Shown piece after piece: positions 42,424 to 51,058 of a stretch of DNA of 64,000 nucleotides (position 1 is the first letter of the stretch; every line of letters starts with the position of its first letter). The notes beneath the pieces are model-generated. The model was not told where the DNA came from. It did no database searches and worked only from the letters and a program-made list of their open reading frames with translations. The DNA lies in the NCBI RefSeq assembly GCF_015864665.1, contig NZ_JADYWU010000001.1:1364001-1428000 (forward strand). The letters run 5' to 3'. The stretch comes from Salinibacterium sp. SWN167 (lineage in GTDB: Bacteria > Actinomycetota > Actinomycetes > Actinomycetales > Microbacteriaceae). The position numbers and the translations under genes were made by a program.

Positions 42424-43607
42424 GTCACGACGCTACCCGCGGCGAAATCACCCACCTCGGCCTCACCGATGAGCAGCTGAAGTTGAGCGCTGACGTGCGC
42501 GATTTCGCGGACAAGGTTGTTGCTCCGGCAGCGTATGAGTACGACACGAAGCGTGAACTGCCCTACGGCATCATCGCTCAGATGGGGGAGATGGGGCTCT
42601 TCGGTTTGCCGTTCCCCACGGAGTTCGGCGGGCAGGGCAAGGATTACGTTTCGCTGTGTCTCGCCATTGAGCAGCTTGCTCGCGTTGACCAGTCGATCGC
42701 GGTGACGCTCGAGGCCGGTATCGGCCTTGGCGCAATGCCGATCTTCAAGCACGGTAGCGAAGAGCAGAAGCAGCAGTGGGTTCCGATGCTCGCGCGCGGT
42801 GAAGCTCTCGCCGGATTCGGGCTGACCGAAGCGGATGCCGGCTCCGATGCTGCGGGAACCAAGACCACTGCCGAGCTCGTCGATGGCGAATGGGTCATCA
42901 ACGGCACGAAGCAGTTCATCACTAACTCGGGCAGTGAGATCACGAAGGTCGTGACGGTCACGGCGGTCACGGGGCGTCGCGAGAATGGCCGGCCTGAGTT
43001 GAGCGCCATCCTCGTTCCGAACGGTACGCCGGGCTTCACAGTGCACCCGCCCTACGACAAGGTCGGCTGGCACACGTCTGACACGCATCCGCTGTCGTTC
43101 GACAACGTGCGCGTTCCCGAAGCGAACCTGATGGGGGAGCGCGGCCGTGGTTTCGCGAACTTCATTGAGGCTTTGGATGAGGGTCGCGTCGCGTTCTCGG
43201 CACTCTGCACGGGTGCGGCTCAGGGTTGCCTCGAGGAGTCGATCCGCTACGCCAACGAGCGTCACGTCTTCGGCCGTTCGATCGGCTCGAACCAGCACAT
43301 TGCGTTCAAGATTGCGCGGATGCAGGCCCGAGTTCACTCGGCACGCTTGGCAACGTACGACGCAGCCCGCAAACTGGTTGCCGGAGTTCCTTTCAAGATG
43401 GAGGCGAGCTTGGCGAAAATGATCAGCAGCGAGGCGGCCATGGATAACGCTCGGGATGCCACCCAAATCTTTGGTGGCTATGGCTTCATGAACGAGAACC
43501 CTGTCGCTCGCCACTACCGCGATTCCAAGGTGTTGGAACTCGGTGAGGGCACCACTGAGGTGCAGATGATGGTCATCGCTCGTGAGCTGGGATTCGCGAC
43601 CCTATGA
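42420..43607 (+). CDS. Isovaleryl-CoA dehydrogenase-like acyl-CoA dehydrogenase
   Basis: A 395-residue FAD-dependent acyl-CoA dehydrogenase: FGLTEADAGSDAAGTKTTAE near residue 135, KQFITNSG near residue 165, and QIFGGYGFMNENPVARHYRDSKVLELGEGTTEVQ near residue 345. The glutamate in the EGTTEVQ segment or a distal position would be the catalytic base, depending on subfamily. Operon context with methylcrotonyl-CoA carboxylase makes isovaleryl-CoA the likely substrate, giving 3-methylcrotonyl-CoA. The ATG overlaps the carboxylase stop as ATGA. Confidence 0.9.
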   Translation: MSHDATRGEITHLGLTDEQLKLSADVRDFADKVVAPAAYEYDTKRELPYGIIAQMGEMGLFGLPFPTEFGGQGKDYVSLCLAIEQLARVDQSIAVTLEAGIGLGAMPIFKHGSEEQKQQWVPMLARGEALAGFGLTEADAGSDAAGTKTTAELVDGEWVINGTKQFITNSGSEITKVVTVTAVTGRRENGRPELSAILVPNGTPGFTVHPPYDKVGWHTSDTHPLSFDNVRVPEANLMGERGRGFANFIEALDEGRVAFSALCTGAAQGCLEESIRYANERHVFGRSIGSNQHIAFKIARMQARVHSARLATYDAARKLVAGVPFKMEASLAKMISSEAAMDNARDATQIFGGYGFMNENPVARHYRDSKVLELGEGTTEVQMMVIARELGFATL

Positions 43608-44083
43608 CCGGCAAACGTATTCAGCAACGCGGCCTGTGGTTCGACGAGTTCGAGGAGGGCGCTGTCTATCTGCACGCGCCTGGCCGCACCGTCACTGAGG
43701 CCGACAACGTTCTCTTCACGACGATGACGATGAACACGCAGTCGTTGCATTTGGATGCCGCGTGGTCGGAGCAGCAGCCTTTTGGGCAGCGCTTGGTGAA
43801 CTCGATGTTCACGCTTTCGACGATGGTGGGAGCATCCGTGGCTCAACTGACGCAGGGCACGATTGTGGCGAACTTGGGCTTCACAGAGGTCAACTTTCCG
43901 CATCCGCTGTATCACGGTGACACGATGTATTCCGAGAGTGAGGTGCTGGAAAAGCGACTCTCGAAGTCGCGGCCCGGCCAGGGAATCATTTCGTTGCGGC
44001 ACACGGCCAAGAACCAGGATGGTGTTGTGGTGGCTGTCGCGACGCGTTCGGTGATGGTCTGGACTGAGGAGGGCGCACCGTGA
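43604..44083 (+). CDS. MaoC-family hydratase
   Basis: A 159-residue hot-dog-fold hydratase with the MaoC signature: WFDEFEEGAVYLHAPGRTVTEADNVLFTTMTMNTQSLHLDA, in which the aspartate/histidine region hydrates enoyl-CoA, and FPHPLYHGDTMYSESEVLEKR. In this operon it probably hydrates 3-methylglutaconyl-CoA to HMG-CoA, replacing a crotonase-type enzyme. The same gene order occurs in the mycobacterial leucine cluster (Rv2498c-Rv2502c). It is coupled to both neighbours by four-base overlaps. Confidence 0.88.
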   Translation: MTGKRIQQRGLWFDEFEEGAVYLHAPGRTVTEADNVLFTTMTMNTQSLHLDAAWSEQQPFGQRLVNSMFTLSTMVGASVAQLTQGTIVANLGFTEVNFPHPLYHGDTMYSESEVLEKRLSKSRPGQGIISLRHTAKNQDGVVVAVATRSVMVWTEEGAP

Positions 44084-44895
44084 GCTTCACGTTAGGGCCG
44101 TCGATTCTGTTTGTTCCGGGCGATCGCCCCGACCGTTATGCCAAGGCGCTGGAGCGCGCGGATGCCATCCTCATCGACCTTGAGGATGCTGTTGCCAGCG
44201 TTGATAAGGCCGCGGCCCGCGCTGCCCTGATCGCGAATCCGATGGATCCGGCCCGCACGATCGTGCGCCTGAATCCGGCGGGCACCGAGGATCACGATAG
44301 TGACCTCGAGGCGTTGGAGCAGACGGAGTACCGCACGGTGATGCTCTCGAAGTCGGAGTCGGTTGCTGACTTCGATGCGCTCACTGACCTTGACGTGATC
44401 GCCCTGTGCGAGACGGCGCGGGGTGTGCTGGCGGCCACAAGTTTGGCGGCGCTGGAGTGCGTGGTTGCCCTCATGTGGGGTGCCGAAGATTTGGTGGCAT
44501 CGCTTGGCGGCTCGTCGTCGCGCGAAGATTCCGGCCCCTACCGTGGTGTCGCGTTGCATGCGCGGTCGTCGGTGCTGCTCGCGGCCGGTGCCTATTCGAA
44601 GGCGGTGATCGATGCGGTGCATCTCGACATTGCCGACACTGATGGTTTGGCTGCTGAAGCTCGGGATGCCGCAGCACTCGGGTTCACGGCAACGGCCTGC
44701 ATCCATCCCTCTCAGGTCGCCATCGTGCGCGAAAGTTATGCGCCCACGGTCGAGCAAATCGCCTCAGCCCGGGCACTGCTCGCCGCAGCGGAATCGCAGC
44801 CCGGAGTCTTCAGCTTCGAGGGTCGCATGGTCGACGGCCCCATCCTGCGGCACGCGGAGCGCGTGGTCGCGCGGGCGGGGTTGCGCGAGGGTTAG
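44080..44895 (+). CDS. CitE-like 3-hydroxyacyl-CoA lyase (HpcH/HpaI family)
   Basis: A 271-residue TIM-barrel lyase: ILFVPGDRPDRYAKALERADAILIDLEDAV at the N-terminus, with the metal-binding glutamates/aspartates in IDLEDAV and ALCETARGV, then GAEDLVASLG and the C-terminal GFTATACIHPSQVAIV. The M. tuberculosis homologue Rv2498c, in an equivalent operon, is a lyase acting on (R)-HMG-CoA. By analogy this enzyme would cleave HMG-CoA to acetoacetate and acetyl-CoA, closing the pathway. Start GTG 44080, overlapping the MaoC stop. Confidence 0.88.
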   Translation: MSFTLGPSILFVPGDRPDRYAKALERADAILIDLEDAVASVDKAAARAALIANPMDPARTIVRLNPAGTEDHDSDLEALEQTEYRTVMLSKSESVADFDALTDLDVIALCETARGVLAATSLAALECVVALMWGAEDLVASLGGSSSREDSGPYRGVALHARSSVLLAAGAYSKAVIDAVHLDIADTDGLAAEARDAAALGFTATACIHPSQVAIVRESYAPTVEQIASARALLAAAESQPGVFSFEGRMVDGPILRHAERVVARAGLREG

Positions 44896-45020
44896 TCCGA
44901 CCTTTCTCGCCCGAAAGTGGTTTGACTATGGTGTTCCCCGTCGGTAGTTAAAAGACGGGTTTGATGGGCCGAAGCCCGCATTGCGCCTGATCGTCGAAAA
45001 GCTGGTCAGGATCACCTGGT

Positions 45021-46814
45021 TTAGTCTTCGATATGCGGTGAGTTCGAGTCCTCGAAGGTAATTCCTATGACGTTTTCGTCTCCCGCCCACTCGCGAAGAC
45101 ATATCAGAGCACTGGAATCTAGCTCTTGTGTGAATACCAGCACCAGATTGTGCTTAGCGCGCGACGCTGCGACGTAGAAGAGGTTGCGGGATTTTCTATA
45201 GCTAGACGTCTCCTTCTCATCCAGTTGAGATCGACGTGGGTGGACGGACAACATCTTTGCGTAATCGTAGGCAGTCCAGCCTCGCCCTAGAACAACAACG
45301 ACATTGTCGAATTCGGCGCCTTTCACATTGTGCTTGGTCGAAAACACCGTCTTTTCGGCCACGTATCTGCTCAGCGCGATAATTTCGGTGTAATCGACGC
45401 GGCGAAGTTTCTCGAATTCCGAAGTGCGCCTAGCTATAGCGCTCGTGTCACCAGAATTCACAAGTCTTGTTGCCTCATCAAGGTCGCTTTGCCTCTTCAC
45501 CACTCGGCTCGGAACGGAGAAAAGTTTCTGTCCGAAGACACGATCGAGCACATCGCCAACAGTTGCCCCTGTGCGCTTTGATTCAAGGTCGTCAAAGAAC
45601 TTGGCCCACATAACCTTGTCGTTGTGACAACGGATCAGGGGCTTCGAACGTCCGAGGACATCGAATAGAGCACCGTAGCGTTTCGTCCTAAACGCCTCTG
45701 CTGCTGGCTCGAGAACGTCCAACAAGAAAGCGATCACTTCGTCTTCCTTCTTAGCAAACGCGTCGTTGTACTTAAAGACGCTTAGGAGCGAGCCGTAGCC
45801 TAGTTCGAGAGCGAGAGCTGAATGAGTCAGCATTAACGTCTTCGTGTCGTTGGTCGGGTTAGGCCATACGTTCTGCTTCGTATGTTCGGTTACAACCCGT
45901 AGGGCTTCTCCCGCCGCCTCGTGGGAGATGTCTCCTTTCCACGAGTGAGTCAGGCGGACTCCTGGCCACGCATTTGCGTGGTAAACCTTTACCGTTCCTT
46001 CCCCGGCTCCGACTGCGGGAGATTGGGGGAGCTCCGGGCGAAGCTTATTTAGGAAGTTGACAATCGAAGTGTCTGATCTGAAATTCGCATTCTTAGGAAT
46101 TGCTCTAACGCTTGGGTGAACGATTGAACCAGATGATTTCTCATAAATTTGTTGCCAGTGGTCGCCGAAGAAGCCGAGTAAGGGGCCAACTTCGGCAGCG
46201 TTATCTGGGAGGAGGGCTTCGACCAGGCCCTTTGGGGTGTCCTGATATTCGTCGATGAAGATGATCGGGAAACGGTCCGTAATGAGCGAGCGGAATTTCG
46301 GAAGCTTCAGAAGTCCTATGGCCAACTGCGGTACATCGTCGTGGTGAAGACGAATAGCGGTTTCAGAGAGGCCTCGAATGCCGAGATCGTATTCGACGGA
46401 TAGACCATCGAGGGAAGTCGCACCGTCCAAGGTTCCCGTCCACGATTCAAGTCCAAGCACCTCCCGCGTCAAAGCTCGTTGGTACGGCGAGATCATCTCC
46501 CATAGGAAACCGTGGATCGTGTCCGCGTAAACGCGCGGGCTGGAATCAGTACGCCGGATAATCTCGTCGCGGGCGACTTTCGTGTAGGTCAGGCACGCAA
46601 CCTGCTGATCACCTCGGGGCAGATATTTTTCGGGCTGTTCAAGGATGTGCCTTAGCGCGGCGATCAATGAGTAGGTCTTTCCTGCTCCGGCTCCCGCCTC
46701 GAGGAGAAAATTCTGTCGATCATCTAGTGCCTCGAATACAGCGCTCAGAGCGGTATCGCTCTCCTGCTCAGCAGTTCGCGGTTCGCCTTCGCGTGATGGC
46801 TCCGTGATTGTCAC
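45021..46814 (-). CDS. gajB: UvrD/Rep-like helicase of a Gabija-type defence system (GajB)
   Basis: A 597-residue superfamily-1 helicase: Walker A EAGAGAGKTYSL (residues ~39-50), Ia LTYTKVARDEI, motif II FIDEYQDT near residue 186, III FGDHWQQIYE, V STKHNVKGAEFDNVVVVLG and VI RNLFYVAASRAKHNLVLV near residue 545. It is preceded by an OLD-family nuclease gene, the exact partnership of Gabija, in which GajB senses DNA ends or nicks and activates GajA. It starts at GTG 46814, sharing GTGA with the GajA stop; the frame is open further upstream inside gajA. Less biased codon use than neighbours (more A/T at third positions) suggests acquisition by transfer. Confidence 0.82.
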   Translation of the reverse strand: MTITEPSREGEPRTAEQESDTALSAVFEALDDRQNFLLEAGAGAGKTYSLIAALRHILEQPEKYLPRGDQQVACLTYTKVARDEIIRRTDSSPRVYADTIHGFLWEMISPYQRALTREVLGLESWTGTLDGATSLDGLSVEYDLGIRGLSETAIRLHHDDVPQLAIGLLKLPKFRSLITDRFPIIFIDEYQDTPKGLVEALLPDNAAEVGPLLGFFGDHWQQIYEKSSGSIVHPSVRAIPKNANFRSDTSIVNFLNKLRPELPQSPAVGAGEGTVKVYHANAWPGVRLTHSWKGDISHEAAGEALRVVTEHTKQNVWPNPTNDTKTLMLTHSALALELGYGSLLSVFKYNDAFAKKEDEVIAFLLDVLEPAAEAFRTKRYGALFDVLGRSKPLIRCHNDKVMWAKFFDDLESKRTGATVGDVLDRVFGQKLFSVPSRVVKRQSDLDEATRLVNSGDTSAIARRTSEFEKLRRVDYTEIIALSRYVAEKTVFSTKHNVKGAEFDNVVVVLGRGWTAYDYAKMLSVHPRRSQLDEKETSSYRKSRNLFYVAASRAKHNLVLVFTQELDSSALICLREWAGDENVIGITFEDSNSPHIED

Positions 46815-48904
46815 TTGACCGCGGCCTTTGGCTCCGCGGCGGGCGCCCCTACCGATTTGATCGTGGGATTCGAAAGGAGCCACTCGAGACCGCGAGCTAT
46901 GTAACGAGGGGTATCCCAATCGGTTTTCGAGATCGAGTAGGTGAGTGCAAATTCGCTCTTCTTCTGAGCTTTCGCGAGGTCAGCTGCCTTATTCTCCGTT
47001 TCGACGTCCCCGCTACTCGGAACGAATTCGAACATTGTCTGATTCGCGAGGATGAACGCATCTTCGAACGTGCGGCCGCATGCACTTTCCGATTCCTCAG
47101 GAACTTGATAAGCCAGATATCGGTTGCCTCTTACTATTTGATCAGTCTTAGCGAGTTCGATGAGTTCCGAAGGCGTCACGTCCTTGTTCGCAAACCAATT
47201 CTTGATAGTTGCGTTGCTCGTGCGGTCCCCAACATGTACCGGAGACGACGAGCGCGTGCCTTTGACTGCGGGCCCGACGCTGTCAATGTCAGTGATTACT
47301 AGGCTCGGCAGCCCGATGAAATCTAACAGTGGAAAGAAGAGGTGAGCATACGCTCCGCCAACTTCTAGAATCGTGACGTACTGGCTAGACGCGCTGGCTT
47401 CACCCTCGGCTGGCTCGGTCTTTTCGACGGCCCTTGGCACGATCAGTCGTTCGCTAGTACCTTCCACCAATATTGCTTTGTCCGCGAAAAAGAGATCTGA
47501 CCTCGTGAGAGTGAGGTACTGATGCAGGAACTCGGCGTCCATGTCTTTTGCTTTGCTCAGGTCAAGTACGTCTGTGTGTCGCGCCGTCGATGCCTCAGCG
47601 CCACTATCAAGGCGAAAGTACCGGATCGCCGAGAAAGGAGCTCTGTTCGCAACATGCGATGAATGAGTGGACACCACGAACTGTGCAGCCCATTGCTCTT
47701 CTATGCGGTCGATCTCAGGGAAAAGTTTCTTAAGCGCCGAAAGCTGGTGAATGAACACTTCCTGCATTTGGGGGTGTAAATGAGCCTCGGGTTCTTCGAC
47801 AAAGATCAGGTGGACGCCGGGCGCGCCGGCTCGCAAAGTGAATGCGCGGTAATAGCTGAGGAGGGTAAGCAAGATCAGAAGAAGATTTCTCGAGCCGAGT
47901 CCGCTATACGACTCCGGTAGCGAGATGCCAGCGACCCCTTCATAGTGGACGCTGGTGTAATTTGAGAGAATTTTCTCGATATCGAGCTTTGTTTGGGTTG
48001 CTAGGTTTTGGCTGCCTAAGCCGGGGTACCCGAATTCTTGCAGGGTCGGGATCACACCAGCGACCATGGTCTCGATCTCATCTCCAAGTCTCGACTCGAT
48101 TTCGGAGACTGCACTTCGAAGGTTTTCAGCGGTATCACGACGTTCCGTTGACGCGTCTGCTTTGGAAGCTGCTGTGAAAAGCGACTCGAACAATGAGCCG
48201 ATCAAATCCGTAGGGCGCTCCTTCTCATCGTCTAACCCACGTTGGGCATTCAGTAAGTCGACACTAATTAGACTTCGGACTGCGTCTAGAGAAACTGGGC
48301 GAGTATTCGTGGGGTCTGTTGGATCGACGGCGCTGATCGAGCGTTCGAACATCCCTGGTATCCGCGCACCGACCACACTGAGTAATTCAGTGATCGTGGG
48401 CGTCTTACCGTCTCCAAGAGGGGCGGTGTCGGCGAAGAAATCTGCAAGTAACCCTCCCTTTAGCTTGTAAGTAAACTCGACGATCGCAGTCGAAACAGTA
48501 GGGTCGAGATCCACAATCAGGGCGGCGAGAGGCCCAAATTCTTTTTGTTCGCGGCTATATGCGACCGTGATCGACAAGCGGATCGAAGGCAGAGCGTCCC
48601 TCGCTGCCGCTTCATCTTTGGCTATGAAGTGCCCATACGCTTCCAAGAAGCTGTCGTAAATCTCGGATGAAAAGTCTGCGATCGAGAGCCTCAGGTCTTT
48701 GGGGCTGAAGAATCGCGAGAGAACTTCGGCCAGCGATGTCTTGCCGGTATTGTTGCGGCCGACGAGCACGGTGGTGGTGTCATCGAGAGCGACTGAGACA
48801 TTGCTTAGGAGCCGAAAATTCTCTACTTCTACTCGACTGACTCGCATTGGAGCAGGGACGGGCACGTCAGTGGATTCCTCGGTTGCTGCGGAACGGTCGA
48901 CCAT
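46811..48904 (-). CDS. gajA: OLD-family ATPase-TOPRIM nuclease of a Gabija-type defence system (GajA)
   Basis: A 697-residue protein. The N-terminal ABC-type ATPase has Walker A GRNNTGKTS (residues 49-57), signature-like GLGSRNLLLILLTLL, Walker B HLIFVEEPEAHLHPQMQ near residue 368 and the switch VSTHSSHV near residue 411. A TOPRIM domain follows, with ILVEGTSERL near residue 480 and VITDIDSVG near residue 536 as metal-binding motifs. This is the class-2 OLD arrangement of GajA, a sequence-specific nicking endonuclease licensed by nucleotide depletion. It is about 120 residues longer than the well-studied ~578-residue GajA. ATG 48904 is preferred over TTG 48916; neither has a clear ribosome-binding site. 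Confidence 0.83.
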   Translation of the reverse strand: MVDRSAATEESTDVPVPAPMRVSRVEVENFRLLSNVSVALDDTTTVLVGRNNTGKTSLAEVLSRFFSPKDLRLSIADFSSEIYDSFLEAYGHFIAKDEAAARDALPSIRLSITVAYSREQKEFGPLAALIVDLDPTVSTAIVEFTYKLKGGLLADFFADTAPLGDGKTPTITELLSVVGARIPGMFERSISAVDPTDPTNTRPVSLDAVRSLISVDLLNAQRGLDDEKERPTDLIGSLFESLFTAASKADASTERRDTAENLRSAVSEIESRLGDEIETMVAGVIPTLQEFGYPGLGSQNLATQTKLDIEKILSNYTSVHYEGVAGISLPESYSGLGSRNLLLILLTLLSYYRAFTLRAGAPGVHLIFVEEPEAHLHPQMQEVFIHQLSALKKLFPEIDRIEEQWAAQFVVSTHSSHVANRAPFSAIRYFRLDSGAEASTARHTDVLDLSKAKDMDAEFLHQYLTLTRSDLFFADKAILVEGTSERLIVPRAVEKTEPAEGEASASSQYVTILEVGGAYAHLFFPLLDFIGLPSLVITDIDSVGPAVKGTRSSSPVHVGDRTSNATIKNWFANKDVTPSELIELAKTDQIVRGNRYLAYQVPEESESACGRTFEDAFILANQTMFEFVPSSGDVETENKAADLAKAQKKSEFALTYSISKTDWDTPRYIARGLEWLLSNPTIKSVGAPAAEPKAAVK

Positions 48905-48978
48905 GGGGGCTGCCAATCTCGGTACGGGTCCAGAAAATGAGAGAACACCTCAAGAGTGCTTCAGCTGCTATCCATTGA

Positions 48979-49347
48979 ATGGGCGACACGCGGGTGCCTC
49001 TATTCACCGAGCGTGGCCCGTCAGATGGCACCGATCATGCCGTTGGCCACATCGGGATGTTTTTCGTAGCGGGAGCAGGTGCGCGCGCCAGCATCGGGTA
49101 TTGGGTGGTGCCCTCCGAGCGGCGCAAGGGTTACGCCGCAGAAGCACTCCGGGTGCTCACGGCGTGGGCGGTGAACCACGCCGATGTCGACCGGATCGAG
49201 CTATACGTTGAGCCGTGGAACGAGGGGTCATGGCGAGCGGCAGAGAGCGCTGGCTATGAGCGGGAAGGTCTGCTTCGGGCTTGGGAGCGAATAGACGGAG
49301 AGCCGCGCGACATGTTCATGTATGCCCGATTGACAGCTCGGGCATAA
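48979..49347 (+). pseudogene. GNAT N-acetyltransferase, N-terminally truncated
   Basis: A 122-residue remnant of a RimJ/RimL-type acetyltransferase. The acetyl-CoA-binding core IGYWVVPSERRKGYAAEALRVLTAWA and the C-terminal LYVEPWNEGSWRAAESAGYEREGLLRAWERIDGEPRDMFMYARL are intact. The first ~50-60 residues of the fold, including the first strand and helices, are missing. A TGA stop lies in frame immediately before the ATG. The gene begins only 75 bases from the gajA start, so insertion of the defence genes probably removed its beginning. It may be non-functional. Confidence 0.75.
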
Positions 49348-49367
49348 ATCTTACGGAGCGCTGCGAG

Positions 49368-49667
49368 CTACAGACTGTTCAACTTCTCTCGCAGCTGGTC
49401 AACAGTCGGCGCGCCGGCAAAGCCATCCGGGGTTATGTAGCGACGGCAGGCGAGCCCGACCGGGGCATCCGGCTGGGCAAAGGGATCCACGCCATCGAAG
49501 AGGATGCTCGGTGACCCGCGGAACCCCACGCGCTCAGCTTCTTCGACCGTGTCGACCAGGTGTCGCGACACCGTGATCTGCGGGAACTCTTGTACGAGTT
49601 CGGTGATGTGCTGATCGGCAACCTTCCAGTTGGGGCAGCCCTCGAAGTATTGCAGCGTGATCTCCAT
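49368..49667 (-). CDS. Thioredoxin-like fold protein
   Basis: A 99-residue thioredoxin-fold protein beginning MEITLQYFEGCPNWKVAD, with a single cysteine where a CxxC would be expected. It continues with GFRGSPSILFDGVDPF, which contains the cis-proline loop. Proteins of this type occur near mercury/arsenic or redox genes in actinobacteria; the role is unknown. A one-cysteine site suggests glutaredoxin-like or mycothiol-dependent chemistry, or only a structural role. ATG 49667 follows GAGGGC. It is convergent with the truncated acetyltransferase gene. Confidence 0.75.
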   Translation of the reverse strand: MEITLQYFEGCPNWKVADQHITELVQEFPQITVSRHLVDTVEEAERVGFRGSPSILFDGVDPFAQPDAPVGLACRRYITPDGFAGAPTVDQLREKLNSL

Positions 49668-50026
49668 GCCCTCACGGTAACCCCTGAAGTGCGCGAGAAG
49701 CTGAAGCACGGAAGCGATCAACATCGAGCCGGATGATCGAGCTGTCGCAGAGGCGCGGGCAGTGCGTCATCGTCGGGCTCAGGGGCGGACGCAAATTTTA
49801 TGGAACCGTGCCACCGAGTTCCCGATGAACAACAGACCTGTCGCTGACGGCGTTGAGGGCTTGAACGGCAGGCGCCGCAGGATCGCAGTGCGTGCTGTGC
49901 ACGGGGTGGTTCGGCGCCTAGCTTCCCTTCAACCGCAGTGTCAGCCCAAAACTTAGTTGTGCTACCGTTTTGCTACAAGTTGTACTAGATTGATGGAACA
50001 AGATAAGACAACGGAAAGAGGGCATC
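49668..50026. other. 359-bp intergenic region with a likely promoter for the membrane protein-GntR operon
   Basis: No convincing gene. The right third is A/T-richer and includes TTGTGCTACCG and TTGTACTAG elements near 49955-49990, a plausible promoter and operator for the plus-strand operon. The direct TTGT-CTA pair may be the regulator's binding site. The left two thirds look like decayed sequence without recognisable remnants. Confidence 0.45.
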
Positions 50027-51058
50027 GTGTTTTGGGACCGATTGGATTCATTCAACATCATGGAAAACTTAGGCATGCTGTCGACAATGCCACTACTTGC
50101 CCCCATCCTGACAGTGCTGCTGCTCGTGGCGTACGGCCTGTTTCGTCGCTTCAGCCGAGGCAAAGGACAACTAGGTTCTCGCACAGATCACGCCCTCACC
50201 AGCCCGGCGGAATATGGCTTTGAGCGCCGCACCCTCGGCATCGGTGCGATCGCCGTTATCGTCCTTTATTTCGTCGAATTCGTGGTGCGCGGTTATGTGT
50301 TCAACTTCTATAACACCGTCGACTGGTGGCGCTACGCCACCCCGCTCATTGCCGCCGGCCTCACCCTCGGGGTGCTGCTGCTCCAGATCGCTTCGCGCAA
50401 AACCGTCGCTCCCGCTCGCCCGGTCGTCGCGACGGCCCGCCGAACGTGGCTGAGCTTCGGCCCTCGGGCAGGAATCGCCGGCACCGGCGTGCTCGTGGCG
50501 GCATTCGTCGCAACAACCCTCGCAGCGGGGGCGGCATCGTCGCCAGACGATCGCGGACGATACATCTACATCGAGTTGGCCGCGGCGAATACAACGATCG
50601 ATCCATTGCGCTTCTGGTTCTATGGATGGGCCTACGGCATCCCGGTCATCATCTGCGTTGGCGTACTAGCCATAATGGCGTGGTTGACGCTTCGCGCGAA
50701 TGCTCTACGCCCGTTTCGGGTGCCAGAAAACGCAGGCACGGAGCGACGTGCCCGTGGAGAAATCGCTGCTGGCATCACCAGTATCTCGAGTGCGGCGATG
50801 CTGCTCGCGTTAGGCGGTGCATTCCGGCTGATCAACAATGCCCGAGGTCCCTGGGGGCTCACGATCGATGGCGACCCTCGCAGCGAACCGTATGAAATGA
50901 CGTGGCACTACGCCAACCTCGCTGCTGCGGCAGGGTGGCTAGCGCCGCTGCTCGAAGTCGCAGCGTTTATGCTCCTCCTTATTGCTGCGCGTCGGCTGCT
51001 TCCGGCTCACCAGCGTCGGCAACCGAGCGAGAACACCGTAACTGCCGAGGTGGTGTGA
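50027..51058 (+). CDS. Polytopic membrane protein, unknown function
   Basis: A 343-residue integral membrane protein with about seven transmembrane helices. There are extracytoplasmic loops after helices 2 (YVFNFYNTVDWWRYA) and 4 (SSPDDRGRYIYIELAAANTTIDPLRFWFYG). I do not recognise a family. It begins at GTG 50027 after AGAGGG and overlaps the downstream GntR-type regulator by one base, so the regulator probably controls this protein. YtrA-type regulators usually accompany ABC transporters, which are absent here. Confidence 0.7.
   Translation: MFWDRLDSFNIMENLGMLSTMPLLAPILTVLLLVAYGLFRRFSRGKGQLGSRTDHALTSPAEYGFERRTLGIGAIAVIVLYFVEFVVRGYVFNFYNTVDWWRYATPLIAAGLTLGVLLLQIASRKTVAPARPVVATARRTWLSFGPRAGIAGTGVLVAAFVATTLAAGAASSPDDRGRYIYIELAAANTTIDPLRFWFYGWAYGIPVIICVGVLAIMAWLTLRANALRPFRVPENAGTERRARGEIAAGITSISSAAMLLALGGAFRLINNARGPWGLTIDGDPRSEPYEMTWHYANLAAAAGWLAPLLEVAAFMLLLIAARRLLPAHQRRQPSENTVTAEVV

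Noticed and set aside
44986-45010. Stem CCTGATC/GGTCAGG just after gajB as a terminator or attachment site
   Set aside because: No T-tract, one wobble pair, and no matching direct repeat on the gajA side, so neither role is supported.
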